Shown piece after piece: positions 17,876-26,948 of a stretch of DNA of 44,175 nucleotides. Made by a program: the position numbers and the translations under genes. The DNA is from an uncultured Bacteroidota bacterium (GTDB lineage: Bacteria; Bacteroidota; Bacteroidia; Bacteroidales; GWA2-32-17): positions 1 to 44,175 of the forward strand of contig CAIQJL010000331.1 of NCBI GenBank assembly GCA_903872185.1, given 5' to 3'. Numbering within the stretch: position 1 is the stretch's first letter; each line of letters begins with the position of its first letter. Under the pieces are notes generated by a model. It saw only the letters and a program-made list of their open reading frames with translations, searched no databases and had not been told where the DNA came from.

Positions 17876-19762
17876 ATGGATAAAAATGTTATAATTGGTA
17901 TTATATTAATTGTTGGTATTTTTGGAATTACTGCATTAATAAATCAACCTTCTGAGAAAGAAAAAGCAGATGCTATAAGACAACAAGATTCTATTGAATT
18001 AGCTAATAATGCAGCTGATAAAGCTCAGGCATTACAACAGTCAACTTCCAGTAACAGCGTTGCAACTTTAAGCTCAAACGATTCAACATCTGTGCTTTCT
18101 GCCGATTCTTTAAAAGAAAAAAAGAACACTGAACTTTTTGGAAGTTTTAGCAAAGCAGCCGAAGGAACCCAAAAATTCATCATACTTGAAAACAATAAAA
18201 TAAAAGTTAAGTTTTCTACTTTGGGTGGACGTCCATACACAGTTCAATTAAAAGAATATAAAACTTTTGATTCCTTACCTGTTTTGCTTTTTGACGGAGA
18301 CTCAACCGTATTTGGCTTAAATTTCTTTTCACAGAATAAAAGTATTTCTACTCAAAATTTATTTTTCACTTCTATTTCAACTGATACAATATTAAAAGCT
18401 AATAAATCTGCGCAAAAAGTCACAATGCGTTTAGATGCTGGCGAAGGCAGATATTTAGAATATATTTATGAGCTTGATCCAAACTCATATAAAATGAAAT
18501 TCAGAATCAATACCATTGGTTTTGATAAAGTTTTAAATAACAAAAGCGACCTGGTTTTAAATTGGAATATTTTTGTTCGTCAACAAGAAAAAGGTGCAAA
18601 ATATGAGAACAATTACACAACTATATATTACAAATTTGCAGAAGATGAAGTTAATTACCTTTCTGAAACCAAAGATGGTAAAGAAGATTTAAGAACAAAA
18701 ATTAAATGGGTAGCTTTTAAACAACAATTTTTTAGTGCAGTTCTTGTCGCAAATGATGCATTTCCAAGTGCAACCATTTATTCAAATAAATACACAGGTA
18801 AAGAATCGGATAAAATTCTTAAAATTTTTAAATCAGAGATCACTATCCCTTTTGAATCAAAAGCAAGTGAGTCAAAGGATATGACATTTTATTTTGGCCC
18901 AAACCATTTTACTACTCTTAAAAAGCAAAATATTCCTGACTTAGAAAGCCTTGTGCCACTTGGTTGGGGAATTTTTGGCTGGATAAACAGATTTGCAGTA
19001 ATTCCAATTTTTAACTTTTTAGGTGGTTTTATTGGCAGTTATGGTCTTATTATTCTTCTTTTAACTCTTATTATTAAGTTGGTATTATTACCTCTTACTT
19101 ATAAATCTTATCTCTCCACTGCAAAAATGAGAGTACTAAAACCTCAGATAGACGAAATACATGCAAAAATCCCAAAAGATAAAGCAATGGAACGCCAACA
19201 AGCAACTATGGCTTTATATAAAAAAGTTGGAGTTAGTCCACTTGGCGGTTGTTTGCCAATGTTATTACAAATGCCAATTTTATTTGCAATGTTCAGGTTT
19301 TTTCCTGCATCAATTGAACTTCGTCAACAAAGTTTCCTTTGGGCTACCGATCTTTCTTCTTATGATTCAATTTTCTCATGGAGTGGAGATATTCCACTTT
19401 TAAGCAGTTTCTACGGAAATCACGTGAGTTTATTTTGCCTATTAATGACTGCAAGTACTATTATTTATACATATCAGCAAAATAAAATGAACCCTGCAAG
19501 CACATCAATGCCTGGAATGAAAGTAATGATGTATTTAATGCCATTGATGTTCTTGTTTATGTTTAACAGTTATGCTTCTGGTTTAAGTTATTATTATCTA
19601 TTAGCCAACTTATTTACTTTCGCTCAGATCTATTTGATTCGTAAATTTGTTAACGAAGAAGCTATTCTTGCTAAACTTAATGAAAACAAAAAGAAACCTG
19701 TAAAGAAAAGTAAATTTCAGGAGCGTCTTGAGTTAATGGCAAAACAGAGATCTAAGAAATAA
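17876..19762 (+). CDS. yidC: Membrane protein insertase YidC
   Basis: MDKNVIIGIILIVGIFGI...; WGIFGWINRFAVIPIFNFLG; LLTLIIKLVLLPLTYKSYLSTAKMRVLKPQIDEI; LGGCLPMLLQMPILFAMFRFFPASIELRQQSFLWATDLS. The supplied ORF starts at TTG 17852; ATG 17876 is more plausible. Confidence 0.95.
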   Translation: MDKNVIIGIILIVGIFGITALINQPSEKEKADAIRQQDSIELANNAADKAQALQQSTSSNSVATLSSNDSTSVLSADSLKEKKNTELFGSFSKAAEGTQKFIILENNKIKVKFSTLGGRPYTVQLKEYKTFDSLPVLLFDGDSTVFGLNFFSQNKSISTQNLFFTSISTDTILKANKSAQKVTMRLDAGEGRYLEYIYELDPNSYKMKFRINTIGFDKVLNNKSDLVLNWNIFVRQQEKGAKYENNYTTIYYKFAEDEVNYLSETKDGKEDLRTKIKWVAFKQQFFSAVLVANDAFPSATIYSNKYTGKESDKILKIFKSEITIPFESKASESKDMTFYFGPNHFTTLKKQNIPDLESLVPLGWGIFGWINRFAVIPIFNFLGGFIGSYGLIILLLTLIIKLVLLPLTYKSYLSTAKMRVLKPQIDEIHAKIPKDKAMERQQATMALYKKVGVSPLGGCLPMLLQMPILFAMFRFFPASIELRQQSFLWATDLSSYDSIFSWSGDIPLLSSFYGNHVSLFCLLMTASTIIYTYQQNKMNPASTSMPGMKVMMYLMPLMFLFMFNSYASGLSYYYLLANLFTFAQIYLIRKFVNEEAILAKLNENKKKPVKKSKFQERLELMAKQRSKK

Positions 19763-19813
19763 TATTATTTTATAATTATTAATTTGAACACACAAATTAA
19801 TAACAATTTAAAT

Positions 19814-20605
19814 ATGAGTTTCTGGAAAGGGTTTGGTATAGGTTTTAAAACTTTCTTTCAAGCTATTGGATTTGTCTTTTCAAAAGGTTTGTGGTGGACT
19901 TTAGCTTTTCCAATTCTATTTAACATTCTACTTTTTTGGGGTGGCAACGAGCTTAGTGATTTAGCCATTGCAAATATTAAAACATGGTTAATAGATTTAA
20001 TTCAACTTAATGGCGCTGAAACCTGGTATTCTAACATATTAAAAGGAGCATTATCTGGTTTTGTATGGATTGCAATAGAAATATTGTTTTTCACAATTTT
20101 CATGTATTTAGGTGGGTATGTTGTTTTAATTTTCATGTCGCCCATTTTTGCTTATCTGTCTGAAAAAACAGAAAAAATTACAACTGGCAAAACTTATAAT
20201 TTTAATGGCGAACAATGGATGCGAGATATGGTAAGAGGAATACTTATAACATTAAGAAATTTATTCTATGAAATTGCTATAATTATTTTAATCTTTCTTG
20301 CTTCATTTATTCCCGTTATAGGCTGGTTTTTTGCCTTGATTAGCACTGTTTTTTTAATTTTTGTTTCAGCATATTTTTATGGATTCTCATTCATGGATTA
20401 TTCAATGGAACGTAAAAAGCTAACAATTAGTCAAAGTATAAAATTTGTTCGTAGGCATAAAGGAATTGCAGTTGCCAACGGATTAATTTTTGCCCTATCA
20501 ATGATGATTCCTTTTTGTGGAACAATGATTGGTCCATTTGTAAGTGTCTTTTCTGCAGTGGGTGCAACATTAGCAATTCAAAAAACCGAGCTCGCTGAAT
20601 TATAA
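19814..20605 (+). CDS. EI24/CysZ-like multipass membrane protein
   Basis: MSFWKGFGIGFKTFFQAIGFVFSKGLWWTLAFPILFN...GFSFMDYSMERKKLTISQSIKFVRRHKGIAVANG. The supplied ORF starts at TTG 19784; ATG 19814 is more plausible. Confidence 0.75.
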   Translation: MSFWKGFGIGFKTFFQAIGFVFSKGLWWTLAFPILFNILLFWGGNELSDLAIANIKTWLIDLIQLNGAETWYSNILKGALSGFVWIAIEILFFTIFMYLGGYVVLIFMSPIFAYLSEKTEKITTGKTYNFNGEQWMRDMVRGILITLRNLFYEIAIIILIFLASFIPVIGWFFALISTVFLIFVSAYFYGFSFMDYSMERKKLTISQSIKFVRRHKGIAVANGLIFALSMMIPFCGTMIGPFVSVFSAVGATLAIQKTELAEL

Positions 20606-20614
20606 ATTTAAATT

Positions 20615-21358
20615 ATGGTAAAAATTTCAGCCGTTTCATATTTAAATACTTTACCATTTATTTATGGCATTGAAAATTCTGGATTTTTGAATTCATCAGA
20701 CTATACACTTAGTCGTGAAATGCCTTCAGATTGCGCAAAAAAACTTGAAAATAAAGAAGCCGATTTAGTTCTTGTGCCTGTTGCTGCAATTTCAGATTTA
20801 AGCAACGTTAATATTGTTTCAGATTATTGTATCGGCGCCAGTCGTAATGTATTATCTGTCCTTTTATTTTCACAAAAACCAATTTCAGAATTAGAAAACA
20901 TTTACCTCGATTATCAATCAAGAACTTCTGTTACTTTAATAAAAATTCTGGCAAAACATTTATTAAAAAAAGAATTTAATTGGCTGAAAACTGAGCCAGG
21001 ATATGAAAATAATATAAATGGAACCACAGGTGGCGTAATTATTGGCGATAGAGCCCTTGAACTTTTAAATTCGTTTAAATATAAATTAGATTTAGCAACA
21101 TCTTGGAATGATTTAACAGGCCTCCCTTTTGTGTTTGCTTGCTGGGTAAGTTCTTCAAAACTCGAAGAAAGTTTTATTTCTAAATTTAATAACTCACTTA
21201 AATGGGGTATTAAAAACATAAATAACATTAACCCAAATTATCCATCACTTTCAAATGAATTTATCCGCAATTATTTTAAAAACAATATTGAATACAATTT
21301 TGACGACAAAAAAATAAGCGGCATGAATCTCTTTTTCAAATATATGAAAACATTATAA
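20615..21358 (+). CDS. mqnA: Menaquinone biosynthesis protein MqnA-like (futalosine pathway)
   Basis: VKISAVSYLNTLPFIYGI...REMPSDCAKKLENKEADLVLVPVAAI...LDYQSRTSVTLIKIL...LPFVFACWVS. Confidence 0.87.
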   Translation: MVKISAVSYLNTLPFIYGIENSGFLNSSDYTLSREMPSDCAKKLENKEADLVLVPVAAISDLSNVNIVSDYCIGASRNVLSVLLFSQKPISELENIYLDYQSRTSVTLIKILAKHLLKKEFNWLKTEPGYENNINGTTGGVIIGDRALELLNSFKYKLDLATSWNDLTGLPFVFACWVSSSKLEESFISKFNNSLKWGIKNINNINPNYPSLSNEFIRNYFKNNIEYNFDDKKISGMNLFFKYMKTL

Positions 21359-21460
21359 TTCGAAAATAAATTGAGATTAGAAAAATTTTCTGATTTTATT
21401 TCATTATTAAAGTCGCTTTCACTATCTTTCTGCCATTATAATCCAATTAATTAACTTACT

Positions 21461-23107
21461 ATGAATAAGGGTATTGTATCAATTAGTTTAATTCTATCAA
21501 TTTGTTTGTCAGTGGTATTACCTGCACTCGCTCAAAAAGATGACGAAAAAGAAAGCTTGACTCTGAAAATGGCCCAAGCATGGATGAGATTTAATGAAGA
21601 TGACTACAATGGAGCAATGAGAATATATCGCGAACTTTTTAAGCATTATCCTGAAAATTCTCAATTAAACTATAGAATGGGACAGTGCTATGTTGAAACA
21701 AATAAAATGGATAGCGCATTATCACACTTAAATATTGCTACACAAACCGACACCACAATAAAAGGCGAAGCCTATTTTCTTTCTGGAAAAGCATATCAAT
21801 ACATGGGCGACTTAGATAAAGCAATTGATAATTTTTATAAGTATAAAAGTAAACTTTCGCCAAAGCAAAATGAACGTGATTTTGTTAATGTTTTACTTCA
21901 GCAATGTTTAACTGCTAAAGATTTAATGGCAAATCCGGTAAACGTAAAAATCACAAACTTAGGAACTAACATTAACACTAAATATGTTGATGCCTGTCCA
22001 TCTATCACTGCCGATGGCAAAACACTTATTTTCACTTCTCGCCGACCAGAAAATACAGGAGGTTTGATTGACCCATATTCTGAAAATTATTATGATGATA
22101 TTTATATTTCGACATATGATGATGCTACAAAAGAATGGTCTTTAGCAAAAAATATTGGAGCACCAATTAATACAGATGCTCATGATGCTAATATGAGTAT
22201 TTCGCCTGATGGTAATACTATTTTTATTTATAAAAATGTAGAAAACGTAACTAAGAGTGGCGACATTTATTATTCTACTAGGAAGCCAACAGGCGAATGG
22301 AGCGAAACAAAACCATTAGAAGGGAAATATACCAATTCAACATACTTTGAAAGCTCAGCATGTATCACACCTGATGGAAATACTATTTATTTTGTAAGCG
22401 AACGAGAAAAAGAAGGCTTTGGACATGGAGACATTTATTATGTTAAAAAAGAAGGTAAAGAATGGGGTAAGCCAATTAATTTAGGTTCACCAATTAACAC
22501 TGTGTACGATGAAATTGGTGTATACATCCACCCAGATGGAAAAACATTATTTTTTAGTTCAAACGGACATAAAACAATGGGCGGGTATGATATTTTCATG
22601 TCTGCATTAGGCGATGATGGAAAATGGTCGGAGCCAATTAATCTTGGATATCCATTAAACACCACTAGAGATGAAATTCACTTTGTATTAGGAACAGAAC
22701 GAAAGACTGCATATATTTCTAGTAATCGCGATGACGGATATGGTTTATATGATATTTATAAAGTTGATATGTCATATTATTTTAGATCTAATAAAAACAT
22801 TCCAGAAAATATAGCAACAGCCATTTCAGGTCCACCACTTTCTATATTAAAAGGAAAAGTTACAGATGGAGAATCAAATCAACCTATAAAAGCAACAATT
22901 ATTATTAAAGATGTTGTTGACGAAAAAACAAATATTACAGAATCAGATGAAAATGGAGAATATTTTATTACTCTTCCTGCTGATAAAAAATATGAAATTA
23001 TAGTTAAAACTAAAGGTTATAAAAATTTAAACGTAAAGTTTAAATTACCAAGAGGCGAATCTGATACCTACACAATGGTTAAGCATTTACTTTTAACAAA
23101 AGAATAA
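21461..23107 (+). CDS. TPR + PD40/WD40-like + CarboxypepD_reg-like envelope protein
   Basis: N-terminal TPRs; repeated PSITADGKTLIFTSRRPENTGG, SISPDGNTIFIYK, CITPDGNTIYFVSERE, IHPDGKTLFFSSNG; C-terminal LKGKVTDGESNQPIKATIIIKD. No OmpA-like domain. Confidence 0.85.
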   Translation: MNKGIVSISLILSICLSVVLPALAQKDDEKESLTLKMAQAWMRFNEDDYNGAMRIYRELFKHYPENSQLNYRMGQCYVETNKMDSALSHLNIATQTDTTIKGEAYFLSGKAYQYMGDLDKAIDNFYKYKSKLSPKQNERDFVNVLLQQCLTAKDLMANPVNVKITNLGTNINTKYVDACPSITADGKTLIFTSRRPENTGGLIDPYSENYYDDIYISTYDDATKEWSLAKNIGAPINTDAHDANMSISPDGNTIFIYKNVENVTKSGDIYYSTRKPTGEWSETKPLEGKYTNSTYFESSACITPDGNTIYFVSEREKEGFGHGDIYYVKKEGKEWGKPINLGSPINTVYDEIGVYIHPDGKTLFFSSNGHKTMGGYDIFMSALGDDGKWSEPINLGYPLNTTRDEIHFVLGTERKTAYISSNRDDGYGLYDIYKVDMSYYFRSNKNIPENIATAISGPPLSILKGKVTDGESNQPIKATIIIKDVVDEKTNITESDENGEYFITLPADKKYEIIVKTKGYKNLNVKFKLPRGESDTYTMVKHLLLTKE

Positions 23108-23130
23108 AATTTATAATTATTTATAATTAA

Positions 23131-23160
23131 ACGATGTTAAATTATAACATCGTTTTTTTT
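23131..23160 (+). terminator. Rho-independent terminator
   Basis: ACGATGTTA-AATTA-TAACATCGT followed by a T run. Confidence 0.85.
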
Positions 23161-23198
23161 TCTAAAATTGGTAAAAAAATAAATATCTGTATTAGTAT

Positions 23199-23669
23199 AT
23201 GTTTAACAATACAAATAACTTTTATCAAAATTTTATAATCAGAGACTTTACTGAATCTGACTATGATTCAGTAAATGATTTATGGATCGAAACAAATATT
23301 GGTGGTTCTCATCGTGGCGATAATTTGCAGGTAATATTAAAGACCATTAATAATGATGGTAAATTGATATTATTGGAAGAAAAGAAAACAGCAAACATAA
23401 TAGGAACTGCATGGCTAACAAATGACATGAGAAGAATTTACCTTCATCATTTTTGCATTAAAACAGAATTTCAGAGCAAAGGACTTTCCCACTTAGTTTG
23501 CAATGCCTGTATTTCTTTTGCAAAAGAAAAAAACATGCAAATTAAACTTGAAGTTCATAAAAATAACGAAAAAGCAATTACACTTTATAAAAAACACGGG
23601 TTTAATTTTTTAGGCGACTATGATGTATACATCATTAGAGAATTTAACAATTTACAATATAAAACATAA
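23199..23669 (+). CDS. GNAT-family N-acetyltransferase
   Basis: IRDFTESDYDSVNDLW; RIYLHHFCIKTEFQSKGLSHLVCNACISFAKEKNMQIKLEVHKNNEKAITLYKKHGF. Confidence 0.88.
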   Translation: MFNNTNNFYQNFIIRDFTESDYDSVNDLWIETNIGGSHRGDNLQVILKTINNDGKLILLEEKKTANIIGTAWLTNDMRRIYLHHFCIKTEFQSKGLSHLVCNACISFAKEKNMQIKLEVHKNNEKAITLYKKHGFNFLGDYDVYIIREFNNLQYKT

Positions 23670-23672
23670 AAA

Positions 23673-25439
23673 ATGCAAAAACTATTTCTATTTTCAATAA
23701 TATTGTTTGCAAACACTTTATTGAATGCACAAAATAACATTAATATTTCAGCTGATAACATTAAAAAGAATCTTTCATACTTAGCATCTGACGAGCTTAA
23801 AGGCAGAAAGCCAGGAACTCCAGAAGATTCATTAACAGCATGTTTTATCAGATTAAAATTAAAAGAATATGGAACTACTCCAATTTTCGATAATGGGTTT
23901 CAGCGTTTTCACGTTGTTGCAGACATTAAACCAGGAAACAGAAATATTCTTATAATTAATAGCGTTGCTGGAAAAATAAATGAAGATTTTGCTCCTGCTT
24001 CTTTTTCATCAACAGATTCACTTGAGAGTAATGCTGCTTTTGCTGGTTATGGTTTTGATATTAATCAAGACTCTGTTAAATGGAAAGATTACGATTCATT
24101 AGATGTTAGAAATAAATGGGTAATTATAATTCAGGGAAAACCTACAGGAAATGAAAATAAAACAATTTCGGCTAATTCAAAAGATAGAACAAAAGTTTTA
24201 ACTGCAAAAGATAAAGGTGCAAAAGGGGTTTTGTTAATTCATGAAAAAACTGAGCAAAAAAACCTTCCTAGTAGTACTTTTGATAAAACAGTTTCTGATG
24301 CAGGAATTCCTGTTTTTTATATTTCATGGGCATATGCCTCAAACATTCTTAAACAAAACAAAATTGATTTAAATACAATAATAACAGCTTCAAATAAAGA
24401 ACATAAATCGGTTTCATCACAATTAAAAACTAAAGTATTTGGTGTTGTAAATATTATTCAGGTAAAAGAAACAACGTACAATATAGTTTCAAAAATTGAA
24501 GGTTCTGATCCGATATTAAAAAATGAATATATTGTTATTGGCGGACATTATGATCATCTTGGAATGGGGGGAAAAGAATCTGGCTCAAGAATGCCTGATA
24601 CTATTGCAGTTCATAATGGTGCCGACGATAACGCTTCAGGAGTTGCCGGATTAATGGAATTAGCAAAAGCATTCTCTGCCTCACCTACTAAATTAAAAAG
24701 ATCATTAATTTTTGTTGCTTTTAGTGGCGAAGAAATGGGTTTGCTTGGCTCTAAACAATTTGTAAAAGAACCTCCTGTTCCTTTAAAATCAATAAAAGCA
24801 ATGTTTAATTTTGACATGATTGGCAGAATGAAAACCGAGAATCCAAAATTATCAATTGGAGGAACTGGAACTTCTGCTGAAACAGATAGTATAATAAATC
24901 TTTTCGATAAGGATTTGCCTTTTAAAATATCAAAATCTACTGAGGGATATGGCCCATCTGATCATGCATCTTTCTATAAAAATGATATTCCTGTATTTTC
25001 ATTAACTTCTGGAGTACACGATGATTACCATACTCCTTTTGATGATGTTGAAAAAATCAACTTTGATCAGGAAGCTAATATTTTAAAATTCTCATATAAC
25101 TTAATTCAATGTATTTCTAACCTTGATAAACCGCTACATTTTAAGGAAGCAGGAAGTAAAGAAGAAAATCCGGTTCGCAGTTATAAAGTAACATTGGGTA
25201 TTATTCCTGATGTTGTGGGGTCAAGCGAAAATGGTCTTGCTGTGGACGGTGTTAAAAAAGGTAGCCCTGCAGAAGGTGGCGGAATTAAAAAAGGTGATAT
25301 TATTACTTCGATGAATGGTTTACCTGTAACAAATATATACGATTACATGACAAGATTAAACACATTAAGCAAAGGCCAGGTAATTGATGTTGAAGTTTTA
25401 AGAGCTGGCAAAAAAGAAGTGCTTAAAGTGAAATTATAA
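23673..25439 (+). CDS. Secreted M28-family metallopeptidase with C-terminal PDZ domain
   Basis: Signal peptide; GGHYDHLGMGG, HNGADDNASGVAGLMELA, FVAFSGEEMGLLGSKQFV, MFNFDMIGR, SDHASFYKNDIPVFSLTSGVHDDYHTPFDD; PDZ KGSPAEGGGIKKGDIITSMNGLPV. Confidence 0.93.
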   Translation: MQKLFLFSIILFANTLLNAQNNINISADNIKKNLSYLASDELKGRKPGTPEDSLTACFIRLKLKEYGTTPIFDNGFQRFHVVADIKPGNRNILIINSVAGKINEDFAPASFSSTDSLESNAAFAGYGFDINQDSVKWKDYDSLDVRNKWVIIIQGKPTGNENKTISANSKDRTKVLTAKDKGAKGVLLIHEKTEQKNLPSSTFDKTVSDAGIPVFYISWAYASNILKQNKIDLNTIITASNKEHKSVSSQLKTKVFGVVNIIQVKETTYNIVSKIEGSDPILKNEYIVIGGHYDHLGMGGKESGSRMPDTIAVHNGADDNASGVAGLMELAKAFSASPTKLKRSLIFVAFSGEEMGLLGSKQFVKEPPVPLKSIKAMFNFDMIGRMKTENPKLSIGGTGTSAETDSIINLFDKDLPFKISKSTEGYGPSDHASFYKNDIPVFSLTSGVHDDYHTPFDDVEKINFDQEANILKFSYNLIQCISNLDKPLHFKEAGSKEENPVRSYKVTLGIIPDVVGSSENGLAVDGVKKGSPAEGGGIKKGDIITSMNGLPVTNIYDYMTRLNTLSKGQVIDVEVLRAGKKEVLKVKL

Positions 25440-25464
25440 TTCATTTATTAATTTAAAATGTATA

Positions 25465-26421
25465 ATGTGTTATAATAAATTATCACAAACATTATTTTTT
25501 GTATATTTTGTTTTCACATTTTCAATCTCTGCACAAACAAATTACAAACCATTTGAAAATAGCAAATTTATTTATGTTAATGGCGTAAAATACCATTACC
25601 GTTTATGGGAAACACAAACCGAAAAAAAGGGAAATGTACTTTTTATTCATGGGTTTTCTGGATCAAGTTTTAGCTGGAGAAATAATATAGACACTATTGT
25701 ATCACTAGGTTTTAACGTTGTTACAGTTGATGTTCCTCCATTTGGCTACAGTGATCATTCCACGGAAATTGATTATTCCTCTTCAGAACAATGTAAAAGA
25801 ATATGGAAACTTATTGAGGTTCTTGAAAAAGGTGAATGGTATCTCGCAGGCCATTCAATGGGTGCATCAATTGTTGGAGCAATGGCAGCCATGCATCCTG
25901 AAAAAACTGCGGGTCTAATTTTTGTTGACGGTCCATATTTTGGAACAAGAATAACAACTTGGCAAGAAAAATTTCTAGACTTTTTTATTTCATCAGAAAT
26001 ATTCAGGAGCCTTGCTAACGATATTGGAAAAGTTGCATTTTATAATTTTGATAAGTTTCATGATTTACTCGAATCTGCATATAGTTGCCCTCCAGATTCA
26101 ATTGCAGTAAAAGGTTATCTTAATCCTTTTTTAAAAAATAAAGAAATTGCAGGAGCTATTTTAAAAATGTCATCTGCCACAGAAAAAGAAAATATCGGAA
26201 TTCCTATAGGCATACCGACACTTATAATTTGGGGTAAAAAAGATAAATGGATTGATATTTCTGTTGGTAATAAAATGAAAGAACTATATACAAATGCTAT
26301 TTATAAAGTTATTGATGGGGCAGGTCATTGCTCAATGGAAACAAAGCCAAAAGAATTTAATAAAGCAGTTTCAGATTTTATTATTTTGAATTATTATAAT
26401 TCAGAAAAAAATAAATTTTAA
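25465..26421 (+). CDS. Alpha/beta hydrolase
   Basis: VLFIHGFSGSSFSWRNNIDTI...DVPPFGYSDHS...YLAGHSMGASIVGAMAAMHPEKTAGLIFVDGP...IIWGKKDKWID...GAGHCSMETKP. Confidence 0.92.
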   Translation: MCYNKLSQTLFFVYFVFTFSISAQTNYKPFENSKFIYVNGVKYHYRLWETQTEKKGNVLFIHGFSGSSFSWRNNIDTIVSLGFNVVTVDVPPFGYSDHSTEIDYSSSEQCKRIWKLIEVLEKGEWYLAGHSMGASIVGAMAAMHPEKTAGLIFVDGPYFGTRITTWQEKFLDFFISSEIFRSLANDIGKVAFYNFDKFHDLLESAYSCPPDSIAVKGYLNPFLKNKEIAGAILKMSSATEKENIGIPIGIPTLIIWGKKDKWIDISVGNKMKELYTNAIYKVIDGAGHCSMETKPKEFNKAVSDFIILNYYNSEKNKF

Positions 26422-26510
26422 TACTCTTCAGAAAAAACCACTTCTAAAAGATTTTGGGCAATACTATTGATTTAAACTCAGACTTCCTGTAGTTCTCGAT
26501 TAAACTCTTC

Positions 26511-26567
26511 GCCGCGGCGGACTAGCAGAGAACATAGCTTGCTACTTTTTCCGCCGCGGCGGAAAAA
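26511..26567. repeat. GC-rich palindromic element with two CCGCGGCGG cores
   Basis: GCCGCGGCGG at 26511-26520 and the perfect 22-bp palindrome TTTTTCCGCCGCGGCGGAAAAA at 26546-26567; TAGCA/TGCTA arms between them. Confidence 0.7.
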
Positions 26568-26649
26568 AATCCGAAAATAATCAATTTTTTTTGTTGAGGA
26601 TATTTTGCAACGGTCTTAGATTACATAAACAAAATATTTCATATACATA

Positions 26650-26676
26650 AAAAAAACCTCAGAAAGAGGTTTTTTG
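26650..26676 (-). terminator. Terminator downstream of tRNA-Val
   Basis: Minus strand reads AAAAAACCTC-TTTCT-GAGGTTTTTTTT, a hairpin with U-tract just after the tRNA 3' end. Confidence 0.8.
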
Positions 26677-26681
26677 TTTTG

Positions 26682-26756
26682 TGGGAGCTACAGGATTCGA
26701 ACCTGTGACCCCCTGGGTGTAAACCAGGTGCTCTGAACCAGCTGAGCTAAGCTCCC
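26682..26756 (-). tRNA. tRNA-Val(TAC)
   Basis: Minus strand GGGAGCTTAGCTCAGCTGGTTCAGAGCACCTGGTTTACACCCAGGGGGTCACAGGTTCGAATCCTGTAGCTCCCA: 7-bp acceptor, D arm, CCTGG-TTTACAC-CCAGG anticodon arm, TTCGAAT T-loop; CCA not encoded. Confidence 0.96.
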
Positions 26757-26767
26757 AAAAAGGAGTG

Positions 26768-26797
26768 CAAATATAGTATCATTATTTGAATTTCCAA
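26768..26797 (-). promoter_or_regulatory. Full-consensus Bacteroidota promoter for tRNA-Val (TTG-N19-TATATTTG)
   Basis: On the minus strand TTG (26797-26795), exactly 19 nt, TATATTTG (26775-26768), 11 bp upstream of the tRNA 5' end. Confidence 0.85.
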
Positions 26798-26840
26798 AAC
26801 TGAAAAAAAGAATTTCGCAAAAAACATGTAATATACTGTC

Positions 26841-26934
26841 TGTCATTCAGAGCGGAGCGAAGAATCTAGTGTAAGTATTTCGAACTAGATTCTTCATTTC
26901 GCTATGCTACTCCACCGCGGCGGACAGAATGACA
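26841..26934. repeat. Dispersed GTCAT...ATGAC intergenic element, copy 1
   Basis: 8-bp terminal inverted repeats TGTCATTC/GAATGACA (26841-26848, 26927-26934); internal ~20-bp imperfect hairpin 26851-26870/26884-26903; CCGCGGCGG at 26915-26923. Confidence 0.8.
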
Positions 26935-26948
26935 AATTACTATTTTGA

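Noticed and set aside
20914-21228. 104-aa antisense ORF in mqnA
   Set aside because: Overlaps a conserved coding gene; no independent support.
26546-26567. 22-bp palindrome TTTTTCCGCCGCGGCGGAAAAA considered as a rho-independent terminator
   Set aside because: On either strand an A run, not a U run, follows the GC stem, and the core has no loop; a terminator reading is not supported.
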